Of a stretch of DNA of 64,000 bases, positions 12,231-24,118 are shown piece by piece (the first letter of the stretch is position 1; each line of letters starts with the position of its first letter). Origin of the DNA: Halichondria panicea (lineage: Eukaryota; Porifera; Demospongiae; Suberitida; Halichondriidae); contig NC_087377.1 in NCBI RefSeq assembly GCF_963675165.1, forward strand, positions 10,402,632 to 10,466,631. The letters are read 5' to 3'. The translations under genes and the position numbers were made by a program. Under the pieces are notes generated by a model, which did not search any database, was not told where the DNA came from, and worked only from the letters and a program-made list of their open reading frames with translations.

Positions 12231-13006
12231 ATAGGCGATAGGAAAATGGGAGTGAGGCTGAAGCCCCCCATGCATGCAGGGCTATTTACAAGTGATTTTG
12301 ATGCATCCAAAGCACTTCCTGACACAGTAATTTCTGTTGTTTACATTTTATAGAAGGCAAGCATAATTATATCCCTACCAAAGATCGGAGCGCCCCAATA
12401 AAAAAGACTTACTACTGTCAATATACACATACCGTGACAATTAATCGTAAAATTAATTTTTTACACCATAAATACACCAAGCCACAGGTGTTTTAACCAT
12501 TGACGAAAAGTCTGTCGTCTGATTCGCCCAACCAGAAAAAAGTACAATCATACTTTTCCAGGAAAACAAAGCGACGACCCATAATTAAAGTTCATTTTGC
12601 TGCAAATTCTATAATTTATTACGATAGATCAAAGGGAGACGAGGAAAGAAAGAGATTCCATGAAGTGTTCTGGCATTAGCGAAGATGAGGTGCAAAATCA
12701 TTACTTCTTGACTCAATAATAATTATAATGAGCATTATGCATGGACTATCCCGTAGACATACAAAGCAAGATAATAATACAACGTACATACCAGACAGGC
12801 TTTAATATGGGGCTGTTAAATGCTGTGTCATTGAAACTTATCCAACTGATAGCCTCCTTCACATTATGCTTACCTTCTATAAAATGTAAACAACATAATG
12901 TATGGAAATTACTGTTCAGGAAGTGCTTTGGATGCATCAAAATCACTTGTAAATAGCCCTGTATGCATGGGGGGCTTCAGTCTCACTCCCATTAATAATC
13001 GCCTAT
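12231..13006. mobile_element. Second fold-back element in the palindrome spacer
   Basis: ATAGGCGAT...GGGAGTGAGGCTGAAGCC at the left pairs with its complement at 12866-13006. The arms are about 140 bp and imperfect; both contain the segment GGGCTATTTACAAGTGATTT or its complement. It abuts the inner end of the right arm. Confidence 0.75.
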
Positions 13007-13012
13007 AATTAT

Positions 13013-16000
13013 ATATATAGGCCTTGCATTACAGCTATAGGACATATACATCTAGAGACGATGGTGTACAATCTACAAGCTTAACTATAGCGATTATCAT
13101 CTACTTGCAATAATTATAGTTTATGTTGTAACTATATATATACGCCTGTATTTATCCAGTGAGTTTTCTTCACTCTCTCTCATAACTGTCTTTCAATCGC
13201 AGCATCATCACTGCCTATACTTAATCGTCACTGCTCGTCTATACCTATAAATCTATTGTATATAGGACTGGTGCATATAAACTACGTATAATTATATATA
13301 CACTGCCAGGACTTAACTATAATGAGGATTGTTTGTGTATACTGTGTTGGATCCTGGTATAGAATCTAGTCTGCACCTATCAAATTAATGTAAAGATCAA
13401 GACAATACACAGTATACTACATCTATTAAGCAAAACCTGTAGTAAGTACTGCTGACAACAGACTATTATATAGATAGTCATGCAACAAACCAGGTACACA
13501 CCATGCAAGACATCAGCTAGCCCAGCGAAATGAAATTATATAGTATAGAGTCTACGTATATAGTCTGTACACTTTGATTCAATCTCTAGTCATGCAGAAC
13601 TCAATATAGTTTCTCTATAATTATGATTGGACCTTCGATCTGTCATGAACTTACTCAAAAGGCTTATATCTTATTGGCACTGAGCCTTGAATAATAATCT
13701 TGCATAGTGAAATTGAAATCAATATTTGAGAGTCATGAATTACTGCCCATGCATGGAACGTCATAAGTCGTTCTAGTTGACAATACCTGAAGGTATGGAA
13801 TGACTAACTGCCTGCATTGCTTGTCTGAGAATATGAATTACCGTTGAACTCATGGAAAGTCTGAAAAGTTGCTCAGGAAGTTCCATGCAGTCAATTAAAG
13901 GAGCCTCATAATTGTAAACTTAGGTATATCAACATAATTATTGGCTGATACCTGCTTGTCTAAGACCAGCATTGAATATATTTTCAGGGTTTCCGTTTAC
14001 GAATCACAGCTCTCAGAAAGTCAGAAAAATTTTTCAGCAAGTTCCCAGTCGATTAAAGTAACCTCATGCAGAAGAGTGTATCAACGTATTGGCTGCTACA
14101 TGCATGTATAAGACCATGCAGCATTAAATATATTTTCTGGGTTTCCGTTAACAAACCACAGCTCTCGGAAAGTCAGAAAAGTTTCTCAAGTTCCAGTCGA
14201 TTAAATTAACCTCAGAATTGTAAACTTGAGTATATATCAACATATAATTATACTGGCTGATATCTGCATGACCAGCACTGAATGAATATATGTTATTTTT
14301 CAGGGTTCCCGTTCACAGCTCTCGGAAAGTCAGAAAAGTTTCTCAGCAAGTTCCAGTCGATTAAAGTAACCTCAGAAGAGTGTATCAATGCATTCAATTT
14401 GGCTGCTACCTGCTTGTAAGACCAGCACTAAATATATTTTCTGGGTTTCCGTTAACGAACCACAGCTCTCGGAAAGTCAAAAAAGTTCCTCAGCAAGTTC
14501 CAGTCGATTAATTAAAGTAACCTCAAAAGAGTATAGCAACATACTGGCTGATACCTGCATACATGTCTACATTATATTATTTTTCTGGATTCCCGTTAAC
14601 GAACCACTGCTCTCGGAAAGTCAGAAAAGTTCCTCAGCAAGTTCCAGTCGATTAAAGTAACTTCAGAATTATAAACTTGAGTATATATATCAACATACTG
14701 GCTGATATATCTGTATGCATATCTAGACTATAGCACTGAATATATTATTTTTCAGGGTTACCGTTAACGAACCACTGCTCTCGGAAAGTCGTTCCAGTCA
14801 ATTAAAGTAACCTCAGAATTGTATATTAAGCCTTATATCAACATAATTATACTGGCTGATATTTGCATGCATGTCTAGATCAGCACTGATTTTCAGGGTT
14901 CCCGTTAACAAACCACAGCTCTCGGAAAGTCAGAAAAATTTCTCAGCAAGTTCCAGTCGATAAAAGTAACCTCAGAAGAGTATATATCAACATCCTGGCT
15001 GATATCTGCATGCATGTCTAGACCAACGCTGAATAATTATATTATTTTTCAGGGTTTCCGTTAACGAACCACTGTTCTCGGAAAGTCAGAAAAGTTGCTC
15101 AGCAAGTTCCAGTCGATTAAAGTAACCTCAGAATTGAGTATATTATATCAACATACAGGCCGATATCTGCATGCATGTCTATAGGCCAGCACTGAATAAT
15201 TATTTTTCAGGGTTCCCGTTAACGAACCACTGCTCTCGGAAAGTCAGAAAAATTTCTCAGCAAGTTCCAGTCGATTAAAGTAACCTCAAAGAGTATAATT
15301 ATTATATCAACATATATACTGGCTGATATCTGCATGCATGTCTAGTAGACCAGCACTGAATATGTTATTTTTCTGGGTTCCCGTTAACGAACCACAGCTC
15401 TCGGAAAGTCAGAAGAGTTGCTCAGCAAGTTCCAGTCGATTAAAAGTAACCTCAGAATTGAGTATATATCAACATACTGCATGGCTGATATCTGCATGCA
15501 TGTCTAGTAGACCAGCACTGAATATGTTATTTTTCTGGATTCCCGTTAACGAACCACTGCTCTCGGAAAGTCAGAAAAGTTGCTTAGCAAGTTCCAGTCG
15601 ATTAAAGTAACCTCAGAATTGAGTATATATCAACATACTGGCTGATATCTGCATGCATGTCTAGACCAGCACTGAATATATTATTTTTCTGGGTTCCCGT
15701 TAACGAACCACTGTTCTCGGAAGTCAGAAAAGTTGCTTAGCAAGTTCCAGTCGATTAAAGTAACCTCAGAATTGAGTATATATCAACATACTAGCTGATA
15801 TCTGCATGCATGTCTAGTAGACCAGCACTGAATATGTTATTTTTCTGGATTCCCGTTAACGAACCACTGCTCTCGGAAGTCAGAATAGTTGCTCAGCAAG
15901 TTCCAGTCGATTCAAGTAACCTCAGAAGAGTATATATCAACATATACTAGCTGATATCTACATGCACGTCTAGACCAGCACTGAATATATTATTTTTCAG

Positions 16001-18317
16001 GGTTCCCGTTAACGAACCACTGTTCTCGGAAAGTTAGAAAAGTTGCTCAGCAAGTTCCAGTCGATTGAAGTAACCTCAGAATTGTGAACTTGAGTATATA
16101 TCAACATACTGGCTGATATATCTGCATGCATGTCTAGACCAGCACTGAATATGTTATTTTTCTGGGTTCCCGTTAACGAACCACTGCTCTCGGAAAGTCA
16201 GAAAAGTTGCTCAGCAAGTTCCAGTCGATTAAAGTAACCTCAGAATTGTAAATTTGAGTATATATCAACATACTGGCTGATATCTGCATGCATGTCTAGA
16301 CCAGCACTGAATATATTATTTTTCTGGGTTCCCGTTAACGAACCACTGCTCTCGGAAAATCAGAAAAGTTTCTCAGCAAGTTCCAGTCGATTAAAGTAAC
16401 TTGAGTATATCAACATAACTTATTGGCTGATATACTTAATTGCTTGTATTATAGACCAGGATTGAACATACTTATTCCAGTTCCCGTTCTATAATCATGG
16501 CTCTCAGAAAGTCAGAAAAGTGGCTCGGCGTGTTTCAGTATAGAGCCAAATAACCTCTGGACAATAAATTGGGAAGTATAAGTAGGAGTTAGGTGACTGG
16601 CTGAATTAAAAATGATAATCATACTAAATCTAGCTCAGTGTACAGACCTAATTAATTCATTGTGCATGTAGCTAGCTAGAGTCTACTGCAGACATGTGCA
16701 AGTAGCTAGCTATTATATCAAGTCTATACTGCAGACAATGGAGAGTCTATTTAAAACTAGGCTGGCCAGCTTTCTACTTACTTACATAGACTAGTAGAGT
16801 GATCAGGCAAGAGCATATCTCAGTGCAAAATCAAGGGTTAACCTTGAATGCATTGCCCTGCTACGCCCCCTCATTTACCTTTCACTTCCGCCTTTTCCGA
16901 TTTCTGGCTTTCTGGTCCTACATGCGCATGCTTCTGAGCATGTTATACTTTCTAGTAGCAGCCCAGCCCCGCCCCCCCACCATGGTTACTGCAGATAAGC
17001 ACAAAAGACGGCTAGGCCGGACTACATGACACTGCAGAAAGAACTACTGTACTACTGTGAGAGATAGCAGCTCAACAAAAAAATGACTCTGAGAAATGTT
17101 ATGACTGTTTCCTCACTCCTCTTTTGGTCGTTTTTCTCTCTGATATTAGCAGGTAGATTCTGTATCTTCAGTGCTGTAGTTAGATTCTAGCTGTTACAGT
17201 AGTAATGTGTATAGGTACCTATTGAGCTATTTTGTATAGCTGGAGGTGAGCTGTGTACTGATAGCTGTAACTATAATGTTTGTTAGCTATAGTATATACT
17301 ATGTTCTTCAAAATAATGGTCAATGGTCCAAAACTAATCGAATGCAAGTTTTTGCATGAATAAACAATAATTATGATTACAATTTCCATTAGAAATTCTG
17401 GTAGCCCCTGAGACTCAACGAGTTGCTATCAACTCTGGAATGGCTGAGTTCTACTGCAAAACCATGGGACACAACGCTAGGTGGCTTGTGGATAGAAGTA
17501 CCTACGACCCTGAGAATAGAACCGAAGACGGGCTGAGTTTTATGGAGCTCATTACACCTGACCTGGACGGGTTTGATGACAACATATATGATATATATTT
17601 GCAAATTCCCTCTTCTCTTGATCGTAACTCCACTGAAATCAGATGCTTATCAGCGAGAGATCAACCATACGTTAGCGAACTAGTCAAGCTGATCATAATG
17701 GGTGAGTTAATTGCTATAATGTCATGACGTACACCTCTGTAAATTTGAAGAAGACAAAGCTAGTGGAAATTAGAATCATCAGGTAGAGTGTGTACCAACA
17801 CCCACACATTATACTACATTGTGAATCTGGTTTGTATATAGGAAAACAATGTCAATGTGAAAGCTATGTCTGCATGTATTTTAACTATACTGATGATCAG
17901 CACTAGATCATCTAGGTCCATTTGTCAACTCAGACCTAGTGGCTTGAGGGCTGCCACGAAACCCTTTAGTTTTATGATCAACGGACGAATAGACTCAATC
18001 ACACTCTGGTGTTACAGGTGGTCCAGCTGCACCAGAACCTTTCCTCAACACTATCAGCATGTCTCTCCTCACTCTGGAGTGGAACAAACCCTTCTCTTGG
18101 TCAGAGTACCCTGTTGAGCACTACACTCTCACATCCAACCATAGCCTCTACTACCCGTCGGAATTAAGGATCAACAATGCTACAATGTCCCAAGGCAGTA
18201 TGCAGATAGAGAAGAAAGACGGTTTGGAAGAATGTGAAGTGATTGAGTTCACTATGAAAGCTAACAATGGACTAGCCGACAGCCCAGCTGGAACTACCAC
18301 TGGAGGGTTCCCAATTT
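13013..18317. repeat. Right arm of the palindrome
   Basis: Inverted copy of the left arm, starting TATATATAGGCCTTGCATTACAG and ending at the splice donor after FN3-1 of gene B. It lacks the two left-arm insertions and so supplies their empty sites. Its tandem array is longer than the left one. Confidence 0.85.
13966..16520. repeat. Tandem array, right (~17 units, inverted)
   Basis: Same unit as the left array in reverse orientation. About seventeen CTCTCGGAAAGTC-type motifs are visible between 14010 and 16502. Neighbouring units near 15330-16380 are nearly identical to each other, pointing to recent expansion. ORFs such as 14388-14660 and 15338-15610 only translate the repeat and are not genes. 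Confidence 0.9.
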
Positions 18318-20301
18318 GTGAGAATATCAACAACAAACACCTTATTCATATTGTATACTGCAGATCGTGGCAATTTATAGCTTATATATAATTATTGTGT
18401 GACTATATATGCACTTTTTTGATTACCCCTAGGCTATATGTTTTCATACATGCAGCTTTTGTTTTTTCCGAAACATCAATAAGCTATATGGACACGGTAT
18501 CATTTGTGTGCGGAAGCTCATTAAATATTTCTTTTCTAATACAGGTGAACTAGAAAAATGCAGACTAGCTTATACCAATTCATGCATGCATGCATGTACT
18601 ATAATTATAGAGCTTGATTCTGTACAACAAACACTGCATGTGTATACGTACTCCATTTAATGCAGTTACCTCTGGTCTGTTGGTTTCAAGTCATTCAATA
18701 TAATGTCACTATTTATAATGGAGCTGAAGTTGTCATAACTACCTCGCAACGGCTAATCTACTGGGAGCAACACATTGTATCGATGAGTTTTGAGCCTGTC
18801 AGTGAACTTATAACTAACTTTATATCCCGTTGCTATGTTGTTGCCAAGTGCAATATAAAGCATATTGCACTGCTGAAAAGTCATATTGCACTGCCGAAAA
18901 GTCATATTGCACTGACCACAAAACGCCCCTCTGGCATAATTAAATTAAATATTGTATCATGAGAAATAACAAGTATCAAAGTAAGTCCAGCCATGCAGGA
19001 ATGTTCAGCACTGCTGGAGTTTCTTCTTTGCAACCATACAGGTTTTAAAATCGTCCCAGGCTCATTTTGTGAAGATTCTGTGTTCCTAGACCTAGTCCTC
19101 CAGCTCCACTTCTTGATGCACGGTCAATTCTGGCTTCACCATAGGCATAGCACTAGAAGCGGCTCTTTTTGCAGGGGGCTTGAGCTGTTTTGCAGCAGTG
19201 TAGAGGCGAGCTTCTTTGGCTTGGTTGTGATGCCGAGGATAGTGGAGGGGGCTGTTCGAGCAGCAGTGACACTGATGAGTAGTATAGTGGGGTGGGGCTG
19301 TTTCTTCGCAGTAAATGGGGTGGAGCTGTTTCTTTGCAGCAGTAGAGGGGTGGGGCTGTTTTGCAGCACCAGAAGTGGGGTGGGGCTGTTTTGCAGTAGT
19401 TTCAGCGTTGGAACTCCAACAATTTTGTGTCAAGCCATTCGTCGGTCATGCCAATCTTATACGCTGCATATACTGGCGTGTAGGAGAGAGAAGAGATGGA
19501 GCTGTGTCTAGAGTTGTCTCTGTCTTTTTTTGTGCAGTTTATATTGTGTTACTAGGACAGTGTTATGTTGCTATGCCCTAGGGATATAAACTAGTTATTA
19601 CACGTGCACTCGGGATGCATGGAATATATTGCACTCAGCCCTCGGGGCTTACGCCCTCGTGCTTCAGTGCAATATATTCCATACATCCCTGGTGCCCGTG
19701 TTATAACTATAACATACCGTCACAATGCTGTTTGAAGCATTTGCTGGAAACAATACCCATATTAGTGCTCCAGTGCAACTTTCAGAAACAATCACATGTA
19801 CAAGAGCAGCAGGAACAGGTACAGTGTCCCCAACAAGAAAGTCTGATACAAGTGACGGTCTTCTTGTGATCATAGGTAATAATTATTAAAGCCAGTAGGT
19901 TTTAATATAATCGAACTGCACACAATCACACAGGGGTCCTTGTTGCTATAATAGCTCTCCTGGTTGCGGTGGTTGCAGTAGTTGTCATTGTTGTGGCTTG
20001 TATTCTGAGAGCAAAACGAGGTAAACATTGAACTACTACTTGAACTAATTGTGCAAATGCAGGCAATTTGTTCGCTGTAGTATTGAATTTCAGTAGCTAC
20101 AGTTATTATTATAAGTATATAAGTTCCCAATTCGCAAATTATTTTTACCATGCAGTTGTCTATGGTGAAGAAAATGGTACAACTCAACAAATTGATCAAA
20201 GTCATATCACAGTGGCATTTCAACAAAATGAAGCATATAATGTTGTCACAAAGAGACCGACAATAGCTGAAGCTGATAGTGACTATGAACAAGTAGACTG
20301 A
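17083..20301 (+). CDS. Gene B: Ig-FN3-FN3 transmembrane receptor, disrupted in FN3-2
   Basis: Exons: 17083-17152 (signal peptide, core VSSLLFWSFFSLILA), a possible 6-nt micro-exon 17240-17245, 17393-17701 (Ig-like), 18018-18317 (FN3-1), 18456-18544, 18666-19875 (FN3-2, interrupted), 19934-20020 (TM, GVLVAIIALLVAVVAVVVIV) and 20156-20301 (cytoplasmic tail ending DYEQVD). Exons 2 and 3 differ from gene A by 7 residues in about 103 and 2 in 100. FN3-2 resembles gene A only weakly (WEQ, CWFQ). An ~0.9 kb insertion splits FN3-2, and the coding frame after it (VTMLFEAFAG) is one base out of register, so this copy may be inactive. The tail has an ITIM-type SDYEQV and a YNVV motif. Its 3' end faces that of gene C, 68 bp away. 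Confidence 0.75.
18817..19700. mobile_element. Insertion in FN3-2 exon of gene B, 9-bp direct repeats
   Basis: TTATAACTA occurs at 18808-18816 and again at 19701-19709, bracketing DNA absent from gene A. The left part repeats CATATTGCACTG three times. The right end (about 19594-19700) is a hairpin with GGAATATATTGCACT and its complement. The middle is more GC-rich, with CAGCCCCACCCC-like repeats that are open on both strands (Lys/Pro/Ala-rich on the minus strand). It looks like nested elements. Confidence 0.7.
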
Positions 20302-20369
20302 TATTCTATAACTGTATGGTGTGGTGTGTACAAGCTTTACAAGTATATTTGGACGAGTATTTAGTAGTT

Positions 20370-22742
20370 TTATTGTTGGCTAGAAATCTTTAGCTCAGTT
20401 TCTTCAACCTTTATTTCTGGTTCTTTGCAACAATTACAGTCCCGAGGTGTACAGCGATTGATCCCATACATCACTAATACTCCAATCAGTATTCCAAGCA
20501 ATGCGAAGAAAACTGACGACAAAGACAATGTGATCCCAACAGCAGCACCAGTTGACACATCAGGAGACAGCGGAGTGGGAGGGCCTGTGTACGAGGGAAG
20601 TAATGTCTTCGGATGTTACATGCAGTAGTGGTATTGGTATTCATACCTGATACATAATTATAGCATTATTAACACCGTAGAGGGGGAAATTTTCATGGTG
20701 AACATTTTCAAGTTTTTCGAGGGCAGGTTAATGCGAAAATTAAAATTTCAATGCAACGACACCGACGAAAATTTCTGCTGAGGGCTCTTGAGCCAATTAT
20801 ATTGTAGCGAAAATTTGCACTCGATAAAATTTCCTGCTATGTATTATATTAAGCATTGTAAATCGAGTAAAGTTAAAGTGCTAAAGTGTAAAATCCTCGG
20901 TGTTATAGTCTGTGATTAAAAGTAGATCACATGCAAAATTATCTTGCAATTAATTAATTAAACCCCCAATCTGGGAAAAGTCCTTCGGCTTAAGAACAGC
21001 ATTTTCACAACAATGAGAGTCATTCTGGTATCCGAATACTTCAGCCATGGAGCTGGATGAGGTGGGCACCAGGTGCATGTTCGGATAAAATCAAGGCTCA
21101 ACTGCATGTATAGAGTGCATGTGCCAGCATGCATGCGTAGGCCTGGCAGATCCAGAGGGGGTTCTTCGGATTCAATTGAACTTGAACCCCCCTCTGAGAC
21201 GTAAGTGAGTGGGAGGCTTAAGCAACTAATCAGCTCTACTAGCTTTCATATATGCACTTATCACTTACTTTTAGTTTTTGTAAGTCCTGTGAAGGTTTGT
21301 TTGTGCAGTTTTAGTGACTAAAAGGCTAACTCTCCAGCACATGCTGACTTAGAATCAGTGCTGACCTTTTTTTAGGTAAAAATTTAATGCACATGCTGAC
21401 TGTTTAGTAGGAGTGACAACCTTTTTTTAAGGACCTAAAATTCAGAGTCCTTGTCCCGCTCAACTAACTGTGTTACTGGAACCCCCTTTCTAGATCTGCA
21501 AGGGTACTGGCAAGCAATATAGGACCATGCGCACAGCCGAAATGTACGCCCAGGATTAATTAGACAACATGGGGGAAAAATGCCAGTGTCACTGCATTAC
21601 TTGCCAATGCTGATTGCGTATATGCTCAATTGGGCGTGGTCATGATGACTAAGAGCTAATAATACCGCTGTAGAATTCAATCAAAGCTGCACAGTTGAGT
21701 TAGCTAGACCGTTGCTTTAATTTCTTTTTTGGGAGGTTAGACACGCCACTGACTTCGGCATCCAGGTGAGCAGACTCAGAATCACAAACAGACAAACAAA
21801 CAGACACACAGACCTACCCATGGCGCGCCTCGGGTTACTAAGTTAAAATTTACTTACATATAGTGAAGATGTACTCCGTAGCAGTGCTATTGCCAGCACA
21901 GTTGGTAGTCACAATGCTCACGGTGTAGCGTACAGAATAGTCAGCAGTCACAGTGGCTGAAGTCGTTGTGATTATCGATTCAGAGAACTGTGCCAAAGGT
22001 GATATCGACACCATATAAAACTGAATAGCTACTCCACCATCATCGGCAGGAGGATCCCATTGCAATGACACCATTGCTACTTCATCTGTACTACTGTCCA
22101 GAACAAGGTGCTGAATGTTGACAGGTTGTCCTGGAGGATCTAATGATCAAAGGCATTGCAAAATATGTAATTAGAAACCACACAATTTGCAGATTAGTCA
22201 AAACATTTAATTAGTAACTAAGCTAAGCTAAAAACAAATAAGAGAGAACCAAATGCCAAATTATGGGAGAAGTAATTATAGCTGCAGCTTTATTTACTTA
22301 CCAGCGAGTTGAATTGTGCTACTTCCAACTGTTTCCAATGGGTCTACTCCTCTACAGGACAAGGTGACCCCATTCTCTGCTACTGTGGTCAAAGTAGATG
22401 TTATAGCAGTTGCATTGAGTCCAGTAACGACAATGATGTACACATTAAACTCGACAAATTCCTTATTGATGTCTTCAGCAACGCCATTAAGTGTAACTAA
22501 GATGCCATTTGGAAGAGACCACTCTATTTCACTTCCAAGTGCAGTACATGTGAAAGTGACGTTTTCCATTGGACAAGCTATTACAGGGCTCAAGGAGAAT
22601 TGTGCTGTAAAGACATTAATTAAATTCAACGTATTTGAAATTTAAATAACAAACCTCTGCTCACATCGAAAAGCATCATGACTACTACTACTACTACTCC
22701 AACTTGGAGTCCAGGACAGGACTGTTTCACTGAGACTCCCAT
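20370..22742 (-). CDS. Gene C: compact Ig-FN3 transmembrane protein
   Basis: Four exons, every intron in phase 1: 22655-22742 (signal peptide with a run of Val), 22302-22604 (Ig-like: FTCTALGSEIEW..LSCRG), 21858-22139 (FN3: DPPGQPVNIQ, LQWDPPADDGG, YTVSIVTTNCAG) and 20370-20584 (short linker, TM around ITLSLSSVFFALLGILIGVLVM, Cys-rich CTPRDCNCC, acidic tail). The joined length is 888 nt (295 residues plus stop), so the model is complete. The Cys cluster just inside the membrane could be palmitoylated (inference). A decayed paralogue lies upstream at 23515-27770. A surface receptor role is inferred from architecture. Confidence 0.85.
20675..20862. mobile_element. MITE related to ACCGTATAGCG family
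   Basis: ACCGTAGAGGGGGAAATTTTC at the left and GATAAAATTTCCTGCTATGTAT at the right form degenerate inverted ends around GCGAAAAT-rich sequence. It lies in the last intron of gene C. Confidence 0.45.
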
Positions 22743-23514
22743 TCTTTAAACTCTCTCCCTGCAGTGGTGTGCCATATTAAAATGAACTTCATTGACAGTG
22801 ATCTAGATAGATACTACAACACATAATTATGATAATTATATCATTCTATATACATAACACTCAGTCAGGTTATACTGATCTGTGTTTGTTACCTTTCAGT
22901 TTGTAACTTTGTTGTTATTGTGCAGTATATATGAAGTAGATCTGATTTCTGGCAAGAGGTTCAATATTTCATTGCAGCTAGCTTCTATATACTCTTGCCC
23001 GTTGTGATTAATATCCTATCAGACACACCCATATGATGCAAGTATGGTATTTAATTTATAGCCAATCAATTTGCCAGTAGAAATAGGACAGTCAATCTTA
23101 TAGTCTATCACACATAGAGTATAGGCATAAACAACACTACAATCACAATACATGCATGTACGTTGGTATAGCCCGAGTTGGCCCGAGTTGTCTAATAATT
23201 TCTCCCTTCCGAGCATGAATGCATGTTGGTAGCTAAAACGACTGTATTTCTAGGCACTGATCGGGTCTCATTATCTAGTCATCTTTGATCATTTCCTCAA
23301 GTGAACACCTGATTTGCACGACGTTCCATTGCTTGATATCACATGCACCGATTACACAGGTAGCTAACCATGCAGTTGCCCAATCAGTAACCTGCCGAAA
23401 CAGAGACAGTATACGTATTCCAACTGCAGAGCGAAAAGGAAACACCTACAGTACATATATAACATGTAGTTCAGAGACCTATTTTGTGTGAATATATGCA
23501 GCTCCTGTCCAGTA
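22743..23514. other. Upstream region of gene C, no gene seen
   Basis: AT-rich sequence between gene C and its decayed paralogue. The promoter of gene C must lie here, but no clear TATA or other element was recognised. Confidence 0.4.
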
Positions 23515-24118
23515 CAAACCGTGAAGACGTACTCTGAAGCATAACTGCTAAAATCACAACTAATTAATGTTCACATGCAGTACAGCCTGCATGATACAGG
23601 GTAGACAATAGAGAGTGGTTAAAATACTGGTATAGAGAACTAGAACTAGATAGGCTATATTATGATTATAGGATAGATCTTCCTTCCCACGGTCGACTTG
23701 CCAGTAAGAGAGTCCCATTGCAGTGACATTCTAACTTTATAGATACTGCTTCCCAGAACACAGGGTGTTGAATGTTTATATAGTATATAGTTGTTGTGGA
23801 GGATCTATGAGAGTTGATCGTACACATTTGTGGTAAATCTACTGGATGCGCTGTAGTCTACTACAATTAAAGTGTATGATTGTGAGTGAAGATACAGAAT
23901 ATGCAATAATTAGTAGCACTATGCAAAGTATGTCATTAATAACCACAAAAGATAATTTGCTAACGAAGCGTATATGTAAAACTAGCCTCGATTCAAGGCC
24001 GATTAAAATACGGCCTGGTACCTATATTGCAGGGGTGATAGTGCGCATGCGCTTCAAATTACCCAGAATATGGGTAATCGTACTACAAACGTAAAACCTT
24101 AGTAAATTTTGAAGTAAC

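Noticed and set aside
14388-15610. Repeated ORFs with NEPQLSESQKSSSASSSRL-type peptides
   Set aside because: They are translations of the ~150 bp tandem unit, broken by stops in most units; no start, splice or conservation pattern supports a protein.
17389-17604. Minus-strand ORF opposite the Ig exon of gene B (and 4789-5004 opposite gene A)
   Set aside because: Shadow frames of the Ig exons; the sense frames have splice sites and domain motifs.
18993-19581. Long overlapping ORFs on both strands (172, 113 and 88 codons)
   Set aside because: They fall inside the insertion in gene B and arise from GC-rich CAGCCCCACCCC-like repeats; open on both strands, no domain.
23285-23491. 68-codon plus-strand ORF upstream of gene C
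   Set aside because: No domain, no splice context, antisense to the promoter side of gene C; likely chance.
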